Positions 36,733-46,101 of a DNA stretch of 64,000 nt are shown in pieces. Below the pieces are notes generated by a model. It was not told where the DNA came from, searched no databases, and was given only the letters and a program-made list of their open reading frames with translations. The translations under genes and the position numbers were made by a program. Location of the stretch: assembly GCF_016863035.1 (NCBI RefSeq), contig NZ_BOOC01000013.1, positions 124,001 through 188,000 on the forward strand, in the 5' to 3' direction. Numbering within the stretch: position 1 is the stretch's first letter; each line of letters opens with the position of its first letter. This DNA is from Microbispora corallina (GTDB lineage Bacteria > Actinomycetota > Actinomycetes > Streptosporangiales > Streptosporangiaceae).

Positions 36733-36757
36733 CACCGCGCGACGCGGCTCCGCGTCA

Positions 36758-37555
36758 TCACCGGGAGCGCCAGCGCCAGGCGTGGTCGACGGGGCCGATG
36801 CCCGAACCGAGGGGAAACCCCCGCTCGATCGCCCCGGTGACGTACTCCTTGGCCCGCAGCACGGCCTCGGGCACGTCCTCGCCGAGCGCGAGACAGGACG
36901 CGATCGCGGAGGCGAGGGTGCAGCCGGTGCCGTGGGTGTGGCGGTTGTCGTGCCGCTCGGCGCGGAACCGGTGCTCGCTCGTGCCGTCGGTGAGCAGGTC
37001 GACCGGCTCGCCGGGCAGGTGGCCGCCCTTGATCAGGGCCCACCGCGGGCCGAGGGCCAGCACCGCCTCGGCCGCCCGCGGGAGGTCGTCCTCGTCCTCG
37101 ACCTTGACCCCGGTGAGCTGCTCGACCTCCCACAGGTTGGGGGTGACGACGGTGGCGGTGGGCAGCAGCAGGGACTTCACGGTCGTGACGGCGGCGGGCT
37201 CCAGCAGGCTGTCGCCGTGCTTGGACACCCCGACCGGGTCGACGACGACCGGCGCGGACACTCCGGCGAGCACCTCGGCGACGGTCTCCACGAGCACCGG
37301 CGAGGCCAGCATGCCCGTCTTGATGGCCTGCGCCCCGATGTCGCCGAGCACCGAGTCGAGCTGGGCCCGCACCGCCTCGGGCGGAAGCTCCCAGTAGCCC
37401 TGCACGCCGAGCGAGTTCTGGGCCGTGACGGCGGCGATCACGCTCATGCCGTGCACGCCCAGGGCCAGCATCGTCTTGAGATCGGCCTGGATCCCGGCGC
37501 CGCCGCCCGAGTCCGAGCCCGCGATCGTCAGCACGCGTGGAGGGGTGGTCGTCAT
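36758..37555 (-). CDS. thiD: HMP/HMP-P kinase ThiD
   Basis: 265 residues of the ribokinase-like ThiD family: [18 protein letters not shown] at the start and the anion-hole region [14 protein letters not shown] near the end, plus IKTGML and VVDPV. It phosphorylates hydroxymethylpyrimidine twice for thiamine synthesis. ATG 37555 is used; a TTG four codons upstream has no better support. No TPP riboswitch-like element is visible upstream. Separated from thiL by the CBM2-like protein gene. Confidence 0.96.
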   Translation of the reverse strand: MTTTPPRVLTIAGSDSGGGAGIQADLKTMLALGVHGMSVIAAVTAQNSLGVQGYWELPPEAVRAQLDSVLGDIGAQAIKTGMLASPVLVETVAEVLAGVSAPVVVDPVGVSKHGDSLLEPAAVTTVKSLLLPTATVVTPNLWEVEQLTGVKVEDEDDLPRAAEAVLALGPRWALIKGGHLPGEPVDLLTDGTSEHRFRAERHDNRHTHGTGCTLASAIASCLALGEDVPEAVLRAKEYVTGAIERGFPLGSGIGPVDHAWRWRSR

Positions 37556-37627
37556 GCGCCCATCCAACCAGGCCCCTTCGGCGACCCGCCCTGTGCCCGC
37601 CGCCCGGCGGGAGGCCGGTGGAAGAGG

Positions 37628-39112
37628 TCAGTGGAAGCGGTGGCGGGTGGAGGCGTCCACCGTGCACTCCCCGCCGGCAAGTGTGCACTGGTCGAGAGGC
37701 TGCGGATCGCCGTCGGCCTCGAACGAGATCCGCACGTCGTCGCCCTGGGCGAGCGGATCCGGCGAACTGAGGACCAGCGTGTCGCCGCTCTGCCGCCACT
37801 CGGCGCCCTGGACGTCGACGACCTGGCCGCCGACCGGGATCTCGACCGACCACGAGCCCAGGGCCGCCGCCTCGTTGCGGATGCTCAGCGCCGCCGCGTA
37901 CCCGTTCCCGTCCCGCCGCGTCACGGCGAACCGCAGGCTCACGGACCCGGCGGGGACGCCGGCCTGCAGCGTGGTGTCCTGGCCCGCGCCCTGGTCTGCG
38001 GCGTCGGGAGAGGCGTCGCCTCCGGCGGAGTCGCCGGCCGAGCCGGACGGGGTCGCGTCCCCGCCGTCGCCGGTCGTGCCGGTGGACGTGTCACCGGCGT
38101 CGGGGGCGCCGTCCGAGCCGGAGGAGGCGTCGTCGCTCGTCGGCCGGGAGTCCCCCTTCGCGGGGGCGTGGGAGGGGGTGGTGCGGTCGTCCTGGGCCCG
38201 CGCCCTCGTGTGCTGGACGCCAGGCGGGGTGGCGGTGGGGATCGGCGTGGACGGGGCGGAGGGCGGCGCCGTCGCCCCGGCGTCGCCTGCCGCGTCATCG
38301 GAGGAGGCGTCGCCCGGAGAGCCGGAGGCATCGGTGCCGCCCGAACCGCCGCCAAGAGCGAGCACGCCGGGGGTGGTCGGGCAGGTGGTCCCGCAGCCCG
38401 CGTGCGGCGGCTCCAGGGTCAGCGCCGTACGGCCGGCCATCAGGCGCACGCCGCCTGCCGTGACGCCGACGGCGAGCAGCACGGACAGCCCCGAGACCAG
38501 GGCCATCCTGCGCAGACGGCGCGGCGGCTGCGGCTCCTCGCGCCAGCCCGACCCCAGGAAGCCCCTGCCCTCGCCGTCTCCCGCGCCGCCGCCCAGGGTG
38601 TAGACGGCCATCGTCTCCCCGGTGGGGCGCTCGTCCCGCCCGGACGCCGACGCGGCCGTTCCCGTGCCGCCGGAGTAGACGCCCTGCGCCGCCGGACCTC
38701 CGTCCCGTACGGCCGTCCCCGCGCGACCGGAGTGGACGCCCTGCGCGCCCTCCCCCGGCGTCGGCGAGGCGGGCAGGTCGTCCCGCAGCCGGAAGACGCC
38801 GGGGGGCGGGACGTCCACGGGCGGCGGGTCCGCGACCGCCGGGAAGCCGGACGTCGCCGCGTGCTCGGCGGCGAGCCGCTCGGGGGACAGGGCGGCGAAA
38901 CCCAGGCCGTGGGGGCTGGTGGTCTCGTGGACCGGCCAGGCGGTGTCTCGTTCGCCCGGCCGCTCGGTCCCCCGGCCGCCGGTGGGTGGGTCGGGCCAGC
39001 GGAAGGTCAGGTCGCCGGACCGGTGGGCGTCGCCCGCCTCGTCCGTGGGATCGGAGAGATCGGAGGGATCGTTTCCCTCTCCGGCCTGTCGTCCTGCCGT
39101 GTGGCGGCCCAT
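37628..39112 (-). CDS. Single-span membrane protein with CBM2-like domain
   Basis: 494 residues. A Pro/Gly-rich cytoplasmic half (1-200) contains two similar segments ([24 protein letters not shown]). One membrane span lies at about 204-226 after RRLRR, so the rest faces out: a 140-residue Ser/Thr/Asp/Gly-rich stalk and a C-terminal beta domain (about 390-494; [25 protein letters not shown]) resembling cellulose-binding CBM2, with cysteines C474 and C482. No catalytic domain is present. It could tie the cell to polysaccharide or the wall; this is inference. AGGAAGG precedes the ATG. It separates thiD from thiL. Confidence 0.78.
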   Translation of the reverse strand: MGRHTAGRQAGEGNDPSDLSDPTDEAGDAHRSGDLTFRWPDPPTGGRGTERPGERDTAWPVHETTSPHGLGFAALSPERLAAEHAATSGFPAVADPPPVDVPPPGVFRLRDDLPASPTPGEGAQGVHSGRAGTAVRDGGPAAQGVYSGGTGTAASASGRDERPTGETMAVYTLGGGAGDGEGRGFLGSGWREEPQPPRRLRRMALVSGLSVLLAVGVTAGGVRLMAGRTALTLEPPHAGCGTTCPTTPGVLALGGGSGGTDASGSPGDASSDDAAGDAGATAPPSAPSTPIPTATPPGVQHTRARAQDDRTTPSHAPAKGDSRPTSDDASSGSDGAPDAGDTSTGTTGDGGDATPSGSAGDSAGGDASPDAADQGAGQDTTLQAGVPAGSVSLRFAVTRRDGNGYAAALSIRNEAAALGSWSVEIPVGGQVVDVQGAEWRQSGDTLVLSSPDPLAQGDDVRISFEADGDPQPLDQCTLAGGECTVDASTRHRFH

Positions 39113-39142
39113 GACGGTCCTTCCTGTTGGCGACCGCCATAC

Positions 39143-39172
39143 TTAATAACAGATCTAATACGCCTTTGTCAC
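39143..39172 (-). promoter_or_regulatory. Probable promoter of the CBM2-like membrane protein gene
   Basis: On the minus strand GTGACA (39172-39167) and TATTAA (39148-39143) are 18 bases apart in a short AT-rich island, 30 bases upstream of the start. Both hexamers are close to the housekeeping sigma consensus. Confidence 0.5.
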
Positions 39173-39182
39173 AAATTTCACA

Positions 39183-40148
39183 TCATCCACGGAAGTGGTC
39201 CCAGCCCCCCGTGGTCCTGGTTCGTCCCGTGACCTGCACGCCTTCCCCCTCGACGACCCTCCCCACAACGGTCCAGGAGGGCGGGAGCCGCACGTGATGG
39301 GGGAAGGTCGCGGCGAGCGCGTGATCCTCGCCGCCGCTCAGCACCCACTCCAGCGGGTCGGTCCCCAGCAGGGCGGCGGCGTCGGCGAGCGCCTCGGGGA
39401 CCGGCAGCGCCGCGGGGTCGAGCACGATCCCGGCCCCGCTCGCGCCGGCGACGTGCCCGAGGTCCTGGAGCAGGCCGTCGCTGACGTCGAGCATCGCCGT
39501 CGCGCCGAGCCCGGCCGCCTCGGGCCCGCACGCGTACGGCGGCAGGGGACGGCGATGGGCCTCGACCAGCGACGTCAGCGGGCCGGTGGCGGCCACCCCG
39601 GCCTCCAGGAGGGCCAGACCGGCCGCGGCGTGCCCCAGACGGCCCGCCACGGCGACCACGTCCCCCACCCGGGCGCCCGACCGGGTGACCGGGGCCCGGC
39701 CGCCGAGGTCTCCGAGCGCGGTGACGCCGATGACCACGGTCTCCGACCTGACGATGTCCCCGCCGGCAACGGAGGCCCTGACCAGGTCGCACTCCTCGCG
39801 GAACCCGTCGGTGAGCGCGTCGAGCCACTCGGTGGAGGCGTCCGGCGGCAGGCCCAGCCCCACCACCAGGGCGGTCGGATCGGCGCCCATGGCCACGACA
39901 TCGGCAAGGTTCTGTGCCGCGGCTTTACGTCCGATGTCGTAGCCACTGGACCAATCGCGGCGGAAGTGCCTACCCTCGACCAGCAGGTCTGTGCTGACCA
40001 CGACGCGTCCGTCCGGCGCCCGGAGGACCGCGGCGTCGTCGCCGGGTCCCAGCAGGACGGCGGCCCCCTGCGGCAGCCGTCCGGAAATTCGCTGAATTAC
40101 TCCGAATTCGCCGAGATCTCCGACTGTGATGGCACACCCCTTGTGCAT
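39183..40148 (-). CDS. thiL: Thiamine-monophosphate kinase ThiL
   Basis: 321 residues of the PurM-like fold: FGVIQRISGRL, GPGDDAAVL and STDLLVEGRHFRRDW (metal and ATP loops), then MLDVSDGLLQDLGHVA. It phosphorylates thiamine monophosphate to the pyrophosphate cofactor. ATG 40148 is used; no ribosome site is clear. It is divergent from the small Lrp-type gene, and the gap is only 50 bases. Confidence 0.95.
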   Translation of the reverse strand: MHKGCAITVGDLGEFGVIQRISGRLPQGAAVLLGPGDDAAVLRAPDGRVVVSTDLLVEGRHFRRDWSSGYDIGRKAAAQNLADVVAMGADPTALVVGLGLPPDASTEWLDALTDGFREECDLVRASVAGGDIVRSETVVIGVTALGDLGGRAPVTRSGARVGDVVAVAGRLGHAAAGLALLEAGVAATGPLTSLVEAHRRPLPPYACGPEAAGLGATAMLDVSDGLLQDLGHVAGASGAGIVLDPAALPVPEALADAAALLGTDPLEWVLSGGEDHALAATFPHHVRLPPSWTVVGRVVEGEGVQVTGRTRTTGGWDHFRG

Positions 40149-40198
40149 TCGAGGTACGGTTACGCTCCGGCACTGATCTCTACCACCCGGAGGGCGTC

Positions 40199-40432
40199 AT
40201 GGTGCAGGCCTACATCCTTATCCAGACCGAGGTCGGCAAGGCGGCGAACGTGGCCGGGCAGATCTCCGGGATACCGGGCGTCACGCAGGCCGAGGATGTC
40301 ACAGGCCCGTACGACGTGATCGTCCGGGCCGAGGCCCGTAACGTTGACGAGCTGGGCAAGCTGGTGGTGGCGCAGATCCAGGCCGTGGAGGGGATCACCC
40401 GCACGCTGACCTGCCCGATCGTGCACATCTGA
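40199..40432 (+). CDS. Single-domain Lrp/AsnC ligand-binding (RAM) protein
   Basis: 77 residues corresponding only to the Lrp/AsnC effector domain (RAM): YILIQTEVGKAANVAGQISGIPGV and GPYDVIVRAEARNVDELGKLVV. There is no DNA-binding half, so it cannot act alone as a repressor; it may bind an amino acid and assemble with full-length Lrp proteins. GGAGGGCG lies before the ATG. Such stand-alone RAM proteins sit next to thiL in related actinobacteria, from memory. Confidence 0.9.
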   Translation: MVQAYILIQTEVGKAANVAGQISGIPGVTQAEDVTGPYDVIVRAEARNVDELGKLVVAQIQAVEGITRTLTCPIVHI

Positions 40433-40459
40433 GATCGCGGGGCGCGGAGCGGGGAAGCG

Positions 40460-40900
40460 ATGGGCGTGCGGGCCGCCGCGGCCGGGACGGCGCTGCTGGT
40501 GGCCGTCCTGGCCGGCTGCTCCGGGACGGTCCGGGTGACGCCGCCCTCCCCGACGGGGACGGCGGCGGCCGACTGCCGGGCGCTGACGACCGCCCTCCCC
40601 CGCACGCTGGTGGGCCTCGACCGCGCCGAGACCGACCCCCCGTCGCCGTACGTCGCCGTCTGGGGCGAAGGGGAGATCGCCCTCCGGTGCGGGGTTGAGC
40701 GGCCGGCCGCCATGGCGCCGACGGCGGAGGTCTCGGACATCAACGGCGTGGCCTGGTTCCAGGACCCCCGGACGCCGGCGCTGTTCACGGCCATCGGCCG
40801 GGTGGCGTACGTGGAGGTGACGATCTCCGCGCAGCACCAGCCGGGAGACGTGCTGGTCGACCTGGCCGGTCCCATCAAGGCGGCGATCCCCGAGGGCTAG
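40460..40900 (+). CDS. DUF3515 lipoprotein
   Basis: 146 residues with a lipoprotein signal (VLAGC, Cys20) and a DUF3515 domain: DCRALTTALPRTLVG, the central ALRCGVERPAAMAP, and ISAQHQPGDVLVDLAGPI. It should be attached to the outer membrane face. Family function is unknown, but the gene is conserved beside ddl and thiL in actinobacteria. Its TAG stop overlaps that of convergent ddl in a shared CTAG. Confidence 0.88.
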   Translation: MGVRAAAAGTALLVAVLAGCSGTVRVTPPSPTGTAAADCRALTTALPRTLVGLDRAETDPPSPYVAVWGEGEIALRCGVERPAAMAPTAEVSDINGVAWFQDPRTPALFTAIGRVAYVEVTISAQHQPGDVLVDLAGPIKAAIPEG

Positions 40901-42012
40901 CGCAGCCCGGCCGGCCGGTCCAGCGCGAGCCGGATGAGCCGGTCGACCAGGTCCGCGTACGGCAGGCCGGTGGCGGCCCACAGCTGCGGCGCGACCGACA
41001 GCGACGTGAACCCGGGCATCGTGTTGATCTCGTTGACGATCAGCTCGCCGGAGGGCGTGTAGAAGAAGTCGACCCGGGCGAGCCCCTCGCAGCCGAGTGC
41101 CTCGAACGCCTGCACCGCCATGCCGCGCAGCGCCTCCGTGGCCGCGGACGGGATACCGGCGGGCACGTCGAGCGCCATCTGGTCGGGGTAGTACTTGGCC
41201 TCGAAGTCGAAGAACTCGTGGTCCCCCCGGACGAGCACCTCGCCGGGCAGGCTCGCCTCCGGCGGAGCGTCCCCCGGCGACTCCAGCACCGCGCACTCGA
41301 CCTCGCGTCCGGTGATGGCCGCCTCCACCAGCACCTTCGGGTCGTGCTCGCGGGCCCGCTCGACGGCGGCCTCCAGCGACTCCTGGTCGTGGGCCTTGCT
41401 GATGCCCTGGGACGACCCGGCGCGGGCGGGCTTGACGAACACCGGCCAGCCCAGCTCCTCGATCTCCTTGAGCACGCGGCTGCGGTCGAGCCGCCAGTCG
41501 CGGTCGCGAACGACCACGAACGGCCCGACCGGCAGGCCGGCCGAGCGGAGCACGAGCTTCATGTACGCCTTGTCCATGCCGACCGCGCTGGCCAGCACAC
41601 CAGACCCCACATAGCGGACGCCGGCCATCTCCAGCAGGCCCTGGATGGTGCCGTCCTCGCCGTACGGGCCGTGCATGACGGGGAAGACGACGTCGACCCG
41701 GCCGAGCGAGCGCGGGATGTCGCCGGGGTCGAGCGCCATGAGCGACCCCGGCTCGGTCGGGAGCGCGAGCGCGGTCCCGGAGTCGTCGACCTCGGGGAGC
41801 CGCCCCGACTCGATGGCGTACGTCTGGCTGTCTGAGGCAAGCACCCAGCGCCCGTCCTGGGCGATGCCGATGGGGACGACCTCGTATTTCGTCCGGTCGA
41901 TCGCCTCCAGCACGCTGCCCGCCCCCATCAGGGAGACGGCGTGCTCGGAGTTGCGGCCACCGAAGACGACTGCCACGCGCACGCGTGACGACGACTCGCG
42001 ATCCTCGTTCAT
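40897..42012 (-). CDS. ddl: D-alanine--D-alanine ligase
   Basis: 371 residues of the ATP-grasp fold: VVFGGRNSEHAVSLMGAG at the N-terminus, VFPVMHGPYGEDGTIQG, KPARAGSSQGISKA for ATP binding, and INEINTMPGFT-like VNEINTMPGFTSLSV with metal ligands near the C-terminus. It joins two D-Ala for peptidoglycan. The active-site segment carries EDGTIQG; residue choices fit D-Ala-D-Ala rather than D-Lac ligases only loosely and were not used to decide. It follows the PLP enzyme gene on the same strand. Confidence 0.95.
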   Translation of the reverse strand: MNEDRESSSRVRVAVVFGGRNSEHAVSLMGAGSVLEAIDRTKYEVVPIGIAQDGRWVLASDSQTYAIESGRLPEVDDSGTALALPTEPGSLMALDPGDIPRSLGRVDVVFPVMHGPYGEDGTIQGLLEMAGVRYVGSGVLASAVGMDKAYMKLVLRSAGLPVGPFVVVRDRDWRLDRSRVLKEIEELGWPVFVKPARAGSSQGISKAHDQESLEAAVERAREHDPKVLVEAAITGREVECAVLESPGDAPPEASLPGEVLVRGDHEFFDFEAKYYPDQMALDVPAGIPSAATEALRGMAVQAFEALGCEGLARVDFFYTPSGELIVNEINTMPGFTSLSVAPQLWAATGLPYADLVDRLIRLALDRPAGLR

Positions 42013-42052
42013 GATGCCCGAATCTACCGTGTTCGAGGGGCAAAACGGCTTG

Positions 42053-43282
42053 TCAGCCGCGTGTCGGGCTTGTCGTGCGCAAAGCGTCGAGCGCCGAGGC
42101 CACGTCCACGATGAGGTCGTCGGCGTCCTCCAGGCCGATCGAGAACCGTACGGCCCCCGCGTCGACGCCGGAAAGGGCCTCGTCGGAACGGGTGGCCGAG
42201 GCGAGGTGGGCGACCCGGGTGTGCGTCCCGCCGAGGGACGACGCGATGCCCGCGAGACGCAGCCCGTTCGCCAGTGCCGCGCCGGCCTCGTAGCCGCCGT
42301 GGGGGGTTACGGTCACGCACGCGCCGAAGCGGGTGCCCTCGGGACCGGCGTCGAAGAGCTGCCGGGCCATCTCGTGCGCGGGGTGGCCGGGCAGCCCGGG
42401 GTAGTCCACCCGCCGTACGGCGGGGTGCCTGGCCACGGCCGCCGCGAACTCCATGGCCGTCGAGCACATGCGCCGCATCCGCAGCGTGAGCGTCTCCAGC
42501 CCGCGGCGCAGCAGGAAGGCGTCGTCCGGCGACAGCGAGGCGCCGGTGTCCATCCTGACCTGGCGGATCTGGCCCATGAGGTCGGGACGCCCGACCACCA
42601 CGCCCCCCGTGCAGTCGTCGTGGCCGCCGAAGTACTTGGTCGCCGAGTGGACGACCAGGTCGGCGCCGTGCTCCAGCGGGCGGCACACGATCGGCGTGGC
42701 CGTCGTGGAGTCCACCACGAGCAGCGCCCCCGCCTCCCGGGCGATCTGGTACAGCCCCCGGATGTCGGCCACCGTCATCGTCGGGTTCGCCAGCGTCTCG
42801 GCGTACACGATCCGGGTGGACGACCGCACGGCCGCCGAGACCCGGCGCAGGTCCGAGTAGTCGACGAAGTCCACGGCCACGCCGAACCGGGCGAGGACCG
42901 TGGTGAGGAGGGAGTAGGTGGCGCCGTACAGCGGCGCGGGGGCGACCACGTGCGACCCGGAGCGCAGGAACGTCAGGAAGACGCCGGTCACGGCCGCCGT
43001 CCCGGACGCGAACGCCTCGCCGGCCACGTCCTCAGGCGCGGCCGCGCCCTCCAGCGACGCCACGGCCGCCGCGAAGGCCGCGACCGTCGGGTTGTCGACG
43101 CGGCTGTAGGCGAAGCCGGTCCTGCGGCCGGCGAGCACGTCGCCGTACTCGGCCGCGTTCTCGAAGCTCCAGGCCGCCGAGCGCCACACGGGCAGGCCGA
43201 TCGGCACCTGGCGGGGCAGCGGCGGGGAGGGCAGGTGGACGGCCCGCGAGTTCTCCCCCAGCTTCCTGCGGCTGCGCCTCAT
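42053..43282 (-). CDS. Cystathionine gamma-lyase/synthase-like PLP enzyme
   Basis: 409 residues of the Cys/Met metabolism PLP family: SRVDNPTVAAF, FASGTAAVTGVFL, APLYGATYSL, ANPTMTVADI and the PLP lysine at K216 in SATKYFGGHDD. Subfamily members cleave or form cystathionine or homocysteine; which reaction this one does cannot be read here. It starts 6 bases after the gpsA stop, so the two are probably co-transcribed. This gene is extra compared with the Streptomyces order gpsA-ddl. Confidence 0.88.
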   Translation of the reverse strand: MRRSRRKLGENSRAVHLPSPPLPRQVPIGLPVWRSAAWSFENAAEYGDVLAGRRTGFAYSRVDNPTVAAFAAAVASLEGAAAPEDVAGEAFASGTAAVTGVFLTFLRSGSHVVAPAPLYGATYSLLTTVLARFGVAVDFVDYSDLRRVSAAVRSSTRIVYAETLANPTMTVADIRGLYQIAREAGALLVVDSTTATPIVCRPLEHGADLVVHSATKYFGGHDDCTGGVVVGRPDLMGQIRQVRMDTGASLSPDDAFLLRRGLETLTLRMRRMCSTAMEFAAAVARHPAVRRVDYPGLPGHPAHEMARQLFDAGPEGTRFGACVTVTPHGGYEAGAALANGLRLAGIASSLGGTHTRVAHLASATRSDEALSGVDAGAVRFSIGLEDADDLIVDVASALDALRTTSPTRG

Positions 43283-43288
43283 CGGGCG

Positions 43289-44296
43289 TCAGACGCCGTA
43301 GCGCTCGGGTTTGGGCGTGCGGGACATCAGCAGCATCGCGGCCTCACTGGGGGTCATGCCGTCGTGGACGACACCGACGACCACTTCGGTGATGGGCATC
43401 TCCACATCGTGCTTCCTGGCGAGTTCGAGCACCGACTCGCAGGACTTGACCCCTTCGGCCGTCTGCCGAGTCGCCGCAACGACCTCGGCCAGGGTCATCC
43501 CGCGCCCCAGATTCTCCCCGAACGTGCGGTTGCGGGACAACGGAGACGTACACGTCGCTATGAGATCCCCCATGCCGGCCAGACCGGCGAACGTGTGCTG
43601 GTCGGCCCCGAGGGCGGCGCCCAGGCGGGCGATCTCGGCGAGCCCGCGGGTCATCAGCGTCGCCCGGACGTTGTCCCCGAGGCCCATGCCGACCGCGACG
43701 CCCACGGCCAGCGCGATGACGTTCTTCACCGCGCCGCCGAGCTCCACGCCGACCACGTCCGGATTGGTGTACGTGCGGAACCACGGCAGGTGGCACGCCT
43801 CCTGGAGGCGGTCGGCGACGGCCTCGTCGGTGCAGGCGACGACGGCCGCCGCCGGCTGCCGCAGGGCCAGCTCGCCGACCAGGTTGGGCCCGGAGACCAC
43901 GGCCACCCGGCTCTCCGGCACCTCGGCCACCTCACAGATGACCTCGCTCATCCGCTTGCACGTGCCGAGCTCGACGCCCTTCATCAGGCTGACCAGGACG
44001 GCATCCGCGGGGAGGGCGGTCCTCCAGGCCGTGAGGTTGGCCCGGAGGGTCTGCGCCGGGACGGCGAGGACCACGAACTCCGCGCCGTCCGTCGCCTCCG
44101 CCGGGTCGGTCGTCGCACGGAGGGTCTCGGGGAGCGGGACGCCCGGCAGGTACTCCGGGTTCTCGTGGGTGCTGTTGATCGCGTCGACGACCTCCGCCCG
44201 GCGCCCCCACAGCGTGGTGCGGGTGCCCGCCTCAGCGAGGATCGTCGCGAACGTGGTGCCCCACGAGCCCGTACCGAAAACGACCGCCGTGCTCAC
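43289..44296 (-). CDS. gpsA: Glycerol-3-phosphate dehydrogenase
   Basis: 335 residues: VFGTGSWGTTFATILAEAG is the NAD(P)-binding motif, GPNLVGELA and GVELGGAVKNVIALAVG surround the catalytic lysine, and TCTSPLSRNRTFG is the family C-terminal signature. It makes sn-glycerol-3-phosphate for phospholipids, fitting the plsC gene just upstream. GTG 44296 is used; GTG 44305 is three codons longer. AGGAG lies just upstream of both. Confidence 0.95.
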   Translation of the reverse strand: MSTAVVFGTGSWGTTFATILAEAGTRTTLWGRRAEVVDAINSTHENPEYLPGVPLPETLRATTDPAEATDGAEFVVLAVPAQTLRANLTAWRTALPADAVLVSLMKGVELGTCKRMSEVICEVAEVPESRVAVVSGPNLVGELALRQPAAAVVACTDEAVADRLQEACHLPWFRTYTNPDVVGVELGGAVKNVIALAVGVAVGMGLGDNVRATLMTRGLAEIARLGAALGADQHTFAGLAGMGDLIATCTSPLSRNRTFGENLGRGMTLAEVVAATRQTAEGVKSCESVLELARKHDVEMPITEVVVGVVHDGMTPSEAAMLLMSRTPKPERYGV

Positions 44297-44361
44297 TCGC
44301 CGCACCCACTCCTGTTGCTCTCCCGGGCCGTACCCGGTCCCGCCCTCACCGTACGCCTTTG

Positions 44362-45315
44362 TCAGCTGTTGGCGGCGTTGCGCGGGTCGTAGGGGGTCTC
44401 GGGCGCCTTCTCGTCCCGGATCTCGGCGAGCAGGGCCGTGATGGCCGCCGTGATGTCGGCGGTGGCGTCCCTCAGGACCGAGGCCCGCAGCGGCTGCCCC
44501 TCGTACTTCGACAGGTCGACCGGCGGCCCGGCCAGCACGTGGAACGTCTTGCGCGGGAGCAGCCGCGGCTTCTTCTCCCCGTACGGCAGCAGGTCCTGGG
44601 CGCCCCAGTGGGCGATCGGGATCACCGGCACACCGGTGGTGAGCGCGAGGCGGGCGACGCCGGTCTTGCCGACCATCGGCCACTTGGCGGGATCGCGGGT
44701 GATCGTGCCCTCGGGGTAGAACATGATCGACGCGCCGTTCCTCAGGCGGTACTCGGCGGTCTTCAGCGACTGGGTGGCCTCGGTGCTCCCCCGGTGGACG
44801 GGGATGGCCTGCAGCTGCGTGATGATGTGCCCGAGGACGGGCACCTTGAAGATGCCGGACTTGGCCAGGATGGTGGGCCACCGTCCGTTGTTGTAGAGGT
44901 AGTGGGACAGCAGCACCGGGTCGGACCAGGACAGGTGGTTGGCGGCGATGATGAGGCCGCCGCTGCGCGGGATGTGCTCTCCCCCGCGCCACCTGCGCCG
45001 CACGAACAGGCGCGACAGCGGCTTGACCACGACGACGGCGAAGTACTCCCAGAAGCGCGGCGGCCGGCCGGCCCGGCGCCCGGGGCGCCACCCGGCCTGC
45101 CCTCCGTCCGGCACGTCCCGGGACACTGCGGCCCGCGCGGCGCCGGACCCGGCGGCGGGCGCGGCGGGCGAGACAGGTGCGGCGGGCGTGGGGACGACGG
45201 GTGCGGCGGCGGCGTCCACGGCCGCCTGCTGGGCGGGGTCGCGGCCCGCGGGGTCGTCGAGGGCGCCGGGGGTCCGTTCGTCCGCGCCGGGCGCTGGCTC
45301 GCTGGGGTGGCTCAC
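44362..45315 (-). CDS. 1-acyl-glycerol-3-phosphate acyltransferase (PlsC family)
   Basis: 317 residues. The acyltransferase domain has NHLSWSD (HX4D, H127 and D132), GHIITQLQAIPVHRGS, FYPEGT and PVIPIAHWG. It would acylate lysophosphatidate at the membrane. An unusual Pro/Ala-rich stretch (about residues 12-85) precedes the domain and lengthens the protein. GTG 45315 has GGAGA 5-6 bases upstream. It leads the plsC-gpsA-PLP enzyme-ddl unit. Confidence 0.92.
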   Translation of the reverse strand: MSHPSEPAPGADERTPGALDDPAGRDPAQQAAVDAAAAPVVPTPAAPVSPAAPAAGSGAARAAVSRDVPDGGQAGWRPGRRAGRPPRFWEYFAVVVVKPLSRLFVRRRWRGGEHIPRSGGLIIAANHLSWSDPVLLSHYLYNNGRWPTILAKSGIFKVPVLGHIITQLQAIPVHRGSTEATQSLKTAEYRLRNGASIMFYPEGTITRDPAKWPMVGKTGVARLALTTGVPVIPIAHWGAQDLLPYGEKKPRLLPRKTFHVLAGPPVDLSKYEGQPLRASVLRDATADITAAITALLAEIRDEKAPETPYDPRNAANS

Positions 45316-45393
45316 TGGGTTCTCCAAATCACCGGGATCGCCGACAAGTCTCCCGGTTGGCCATGGGCGATGTCGAGGCGGGATGCTACAGCT

Positions 45394-46035
45394 ATGCAGC
45401 TCGCGCGATGGTCCATTGTCGTACCGGTGAAGACCCTGATCCGGGCGAAGACGCGCCTGGCGGGGGCCGCCGGGCCGTACCGGACCGATCTGGCGGTCGC
45501 GGTGGCGAGCGACACGGTGGCGGCGGCGCTGCGCTGCCCCCTCGTGGCGCGGGTGATCGTGGTGACGGCCGACCCGCTGCCCGCGGAACGGCTGGCCGCG
45601 CTCGGGGCGCACGTGGTGACCGATCCGGACCGGGGGCTGAACGCGGCGCTCCGCTTCGGCGCCGCCGAGGCGCTGCGGCTGGCGCCGGACGACGCGATCG
45701 GGGCGCTGCAGGCCGACCTGCCGGCGCTGCGGCCGGCGGAGCTGGAGGTCGTCCTGACGGCCGCCGCGGAGTTCGAGCAGGCCTTCGTCCCGGACGCGGC
45801 CGAGGTCGGGACGACGTTCTACGGGGTGCGGCCGGGCGTGGCGTTCCGGCCGGGGTTCGGCGGCGAGTCGCGGGCCCGGCACCTGTCGGCCGGGGCCAAG
45901 GAGCTGGCCCCGGACGGCATCCCCTCGGTCCGCCGTGACGTGGACACGATCGAGGACCTCCGCGAGGCGCTCGCGCTGGGGGTGGGACCCGCCACGGCGG
46001 CGGTCGCCCCCCTCATCGGCCGGCGCCTCGCGTGA
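45394..46035 (+). CDS. cofC: 2-phospholactate/phosphoenolpyruvate guanylyltransferase CofC/FbiD
   Basis: 213 residues: WSIVVPVKTLIRAKTRLAG at the start is the family nucleotide-binding motif, followed by LGAHVVTDPDRGLNAALRFG and ALQADLPAL. It activates 2-phospholactate or phosphoenolpyruvate with GTP for coenzyme F420. ATG 45394 is preferred; ATG 45370 is an upstream alternative. It is divergent from plsC and convergent with the MFS gene; no other F420 genes are in the window. Confidence 0.92.
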   Translation: MQLARWSIVVPVKTLIRAKTRLAGAAGPYRTDLAVAVASDTVAAALRCPLVARVIVVTADPLPAERLAALGAHVVTDPDRGLNAALRFGAAEALRLAPDDAIGALQADLPALRPAELEVVLTAAAEFEQAFVPDAAEVGTTFYGVRPGVAFRPGFGGESRARHLSAGAKELAPDGIPSVRRDVDTIEDLREALALGVGPATAAVAPLIGRRLA

Positions 46036-46101
46036 GCCGGCGCGGGGCGGGGGACGAGGGGGGCGACGCCGGATCGGCGGGTTCGCCGGGACGGGCGGGG
46101 G

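Noticed and set aside
36686-37627. Search for a TPP riboswitch near thiD and thiL
   Set aside because: No conserved THI-box-like segments were recognisable upstream of either gene.
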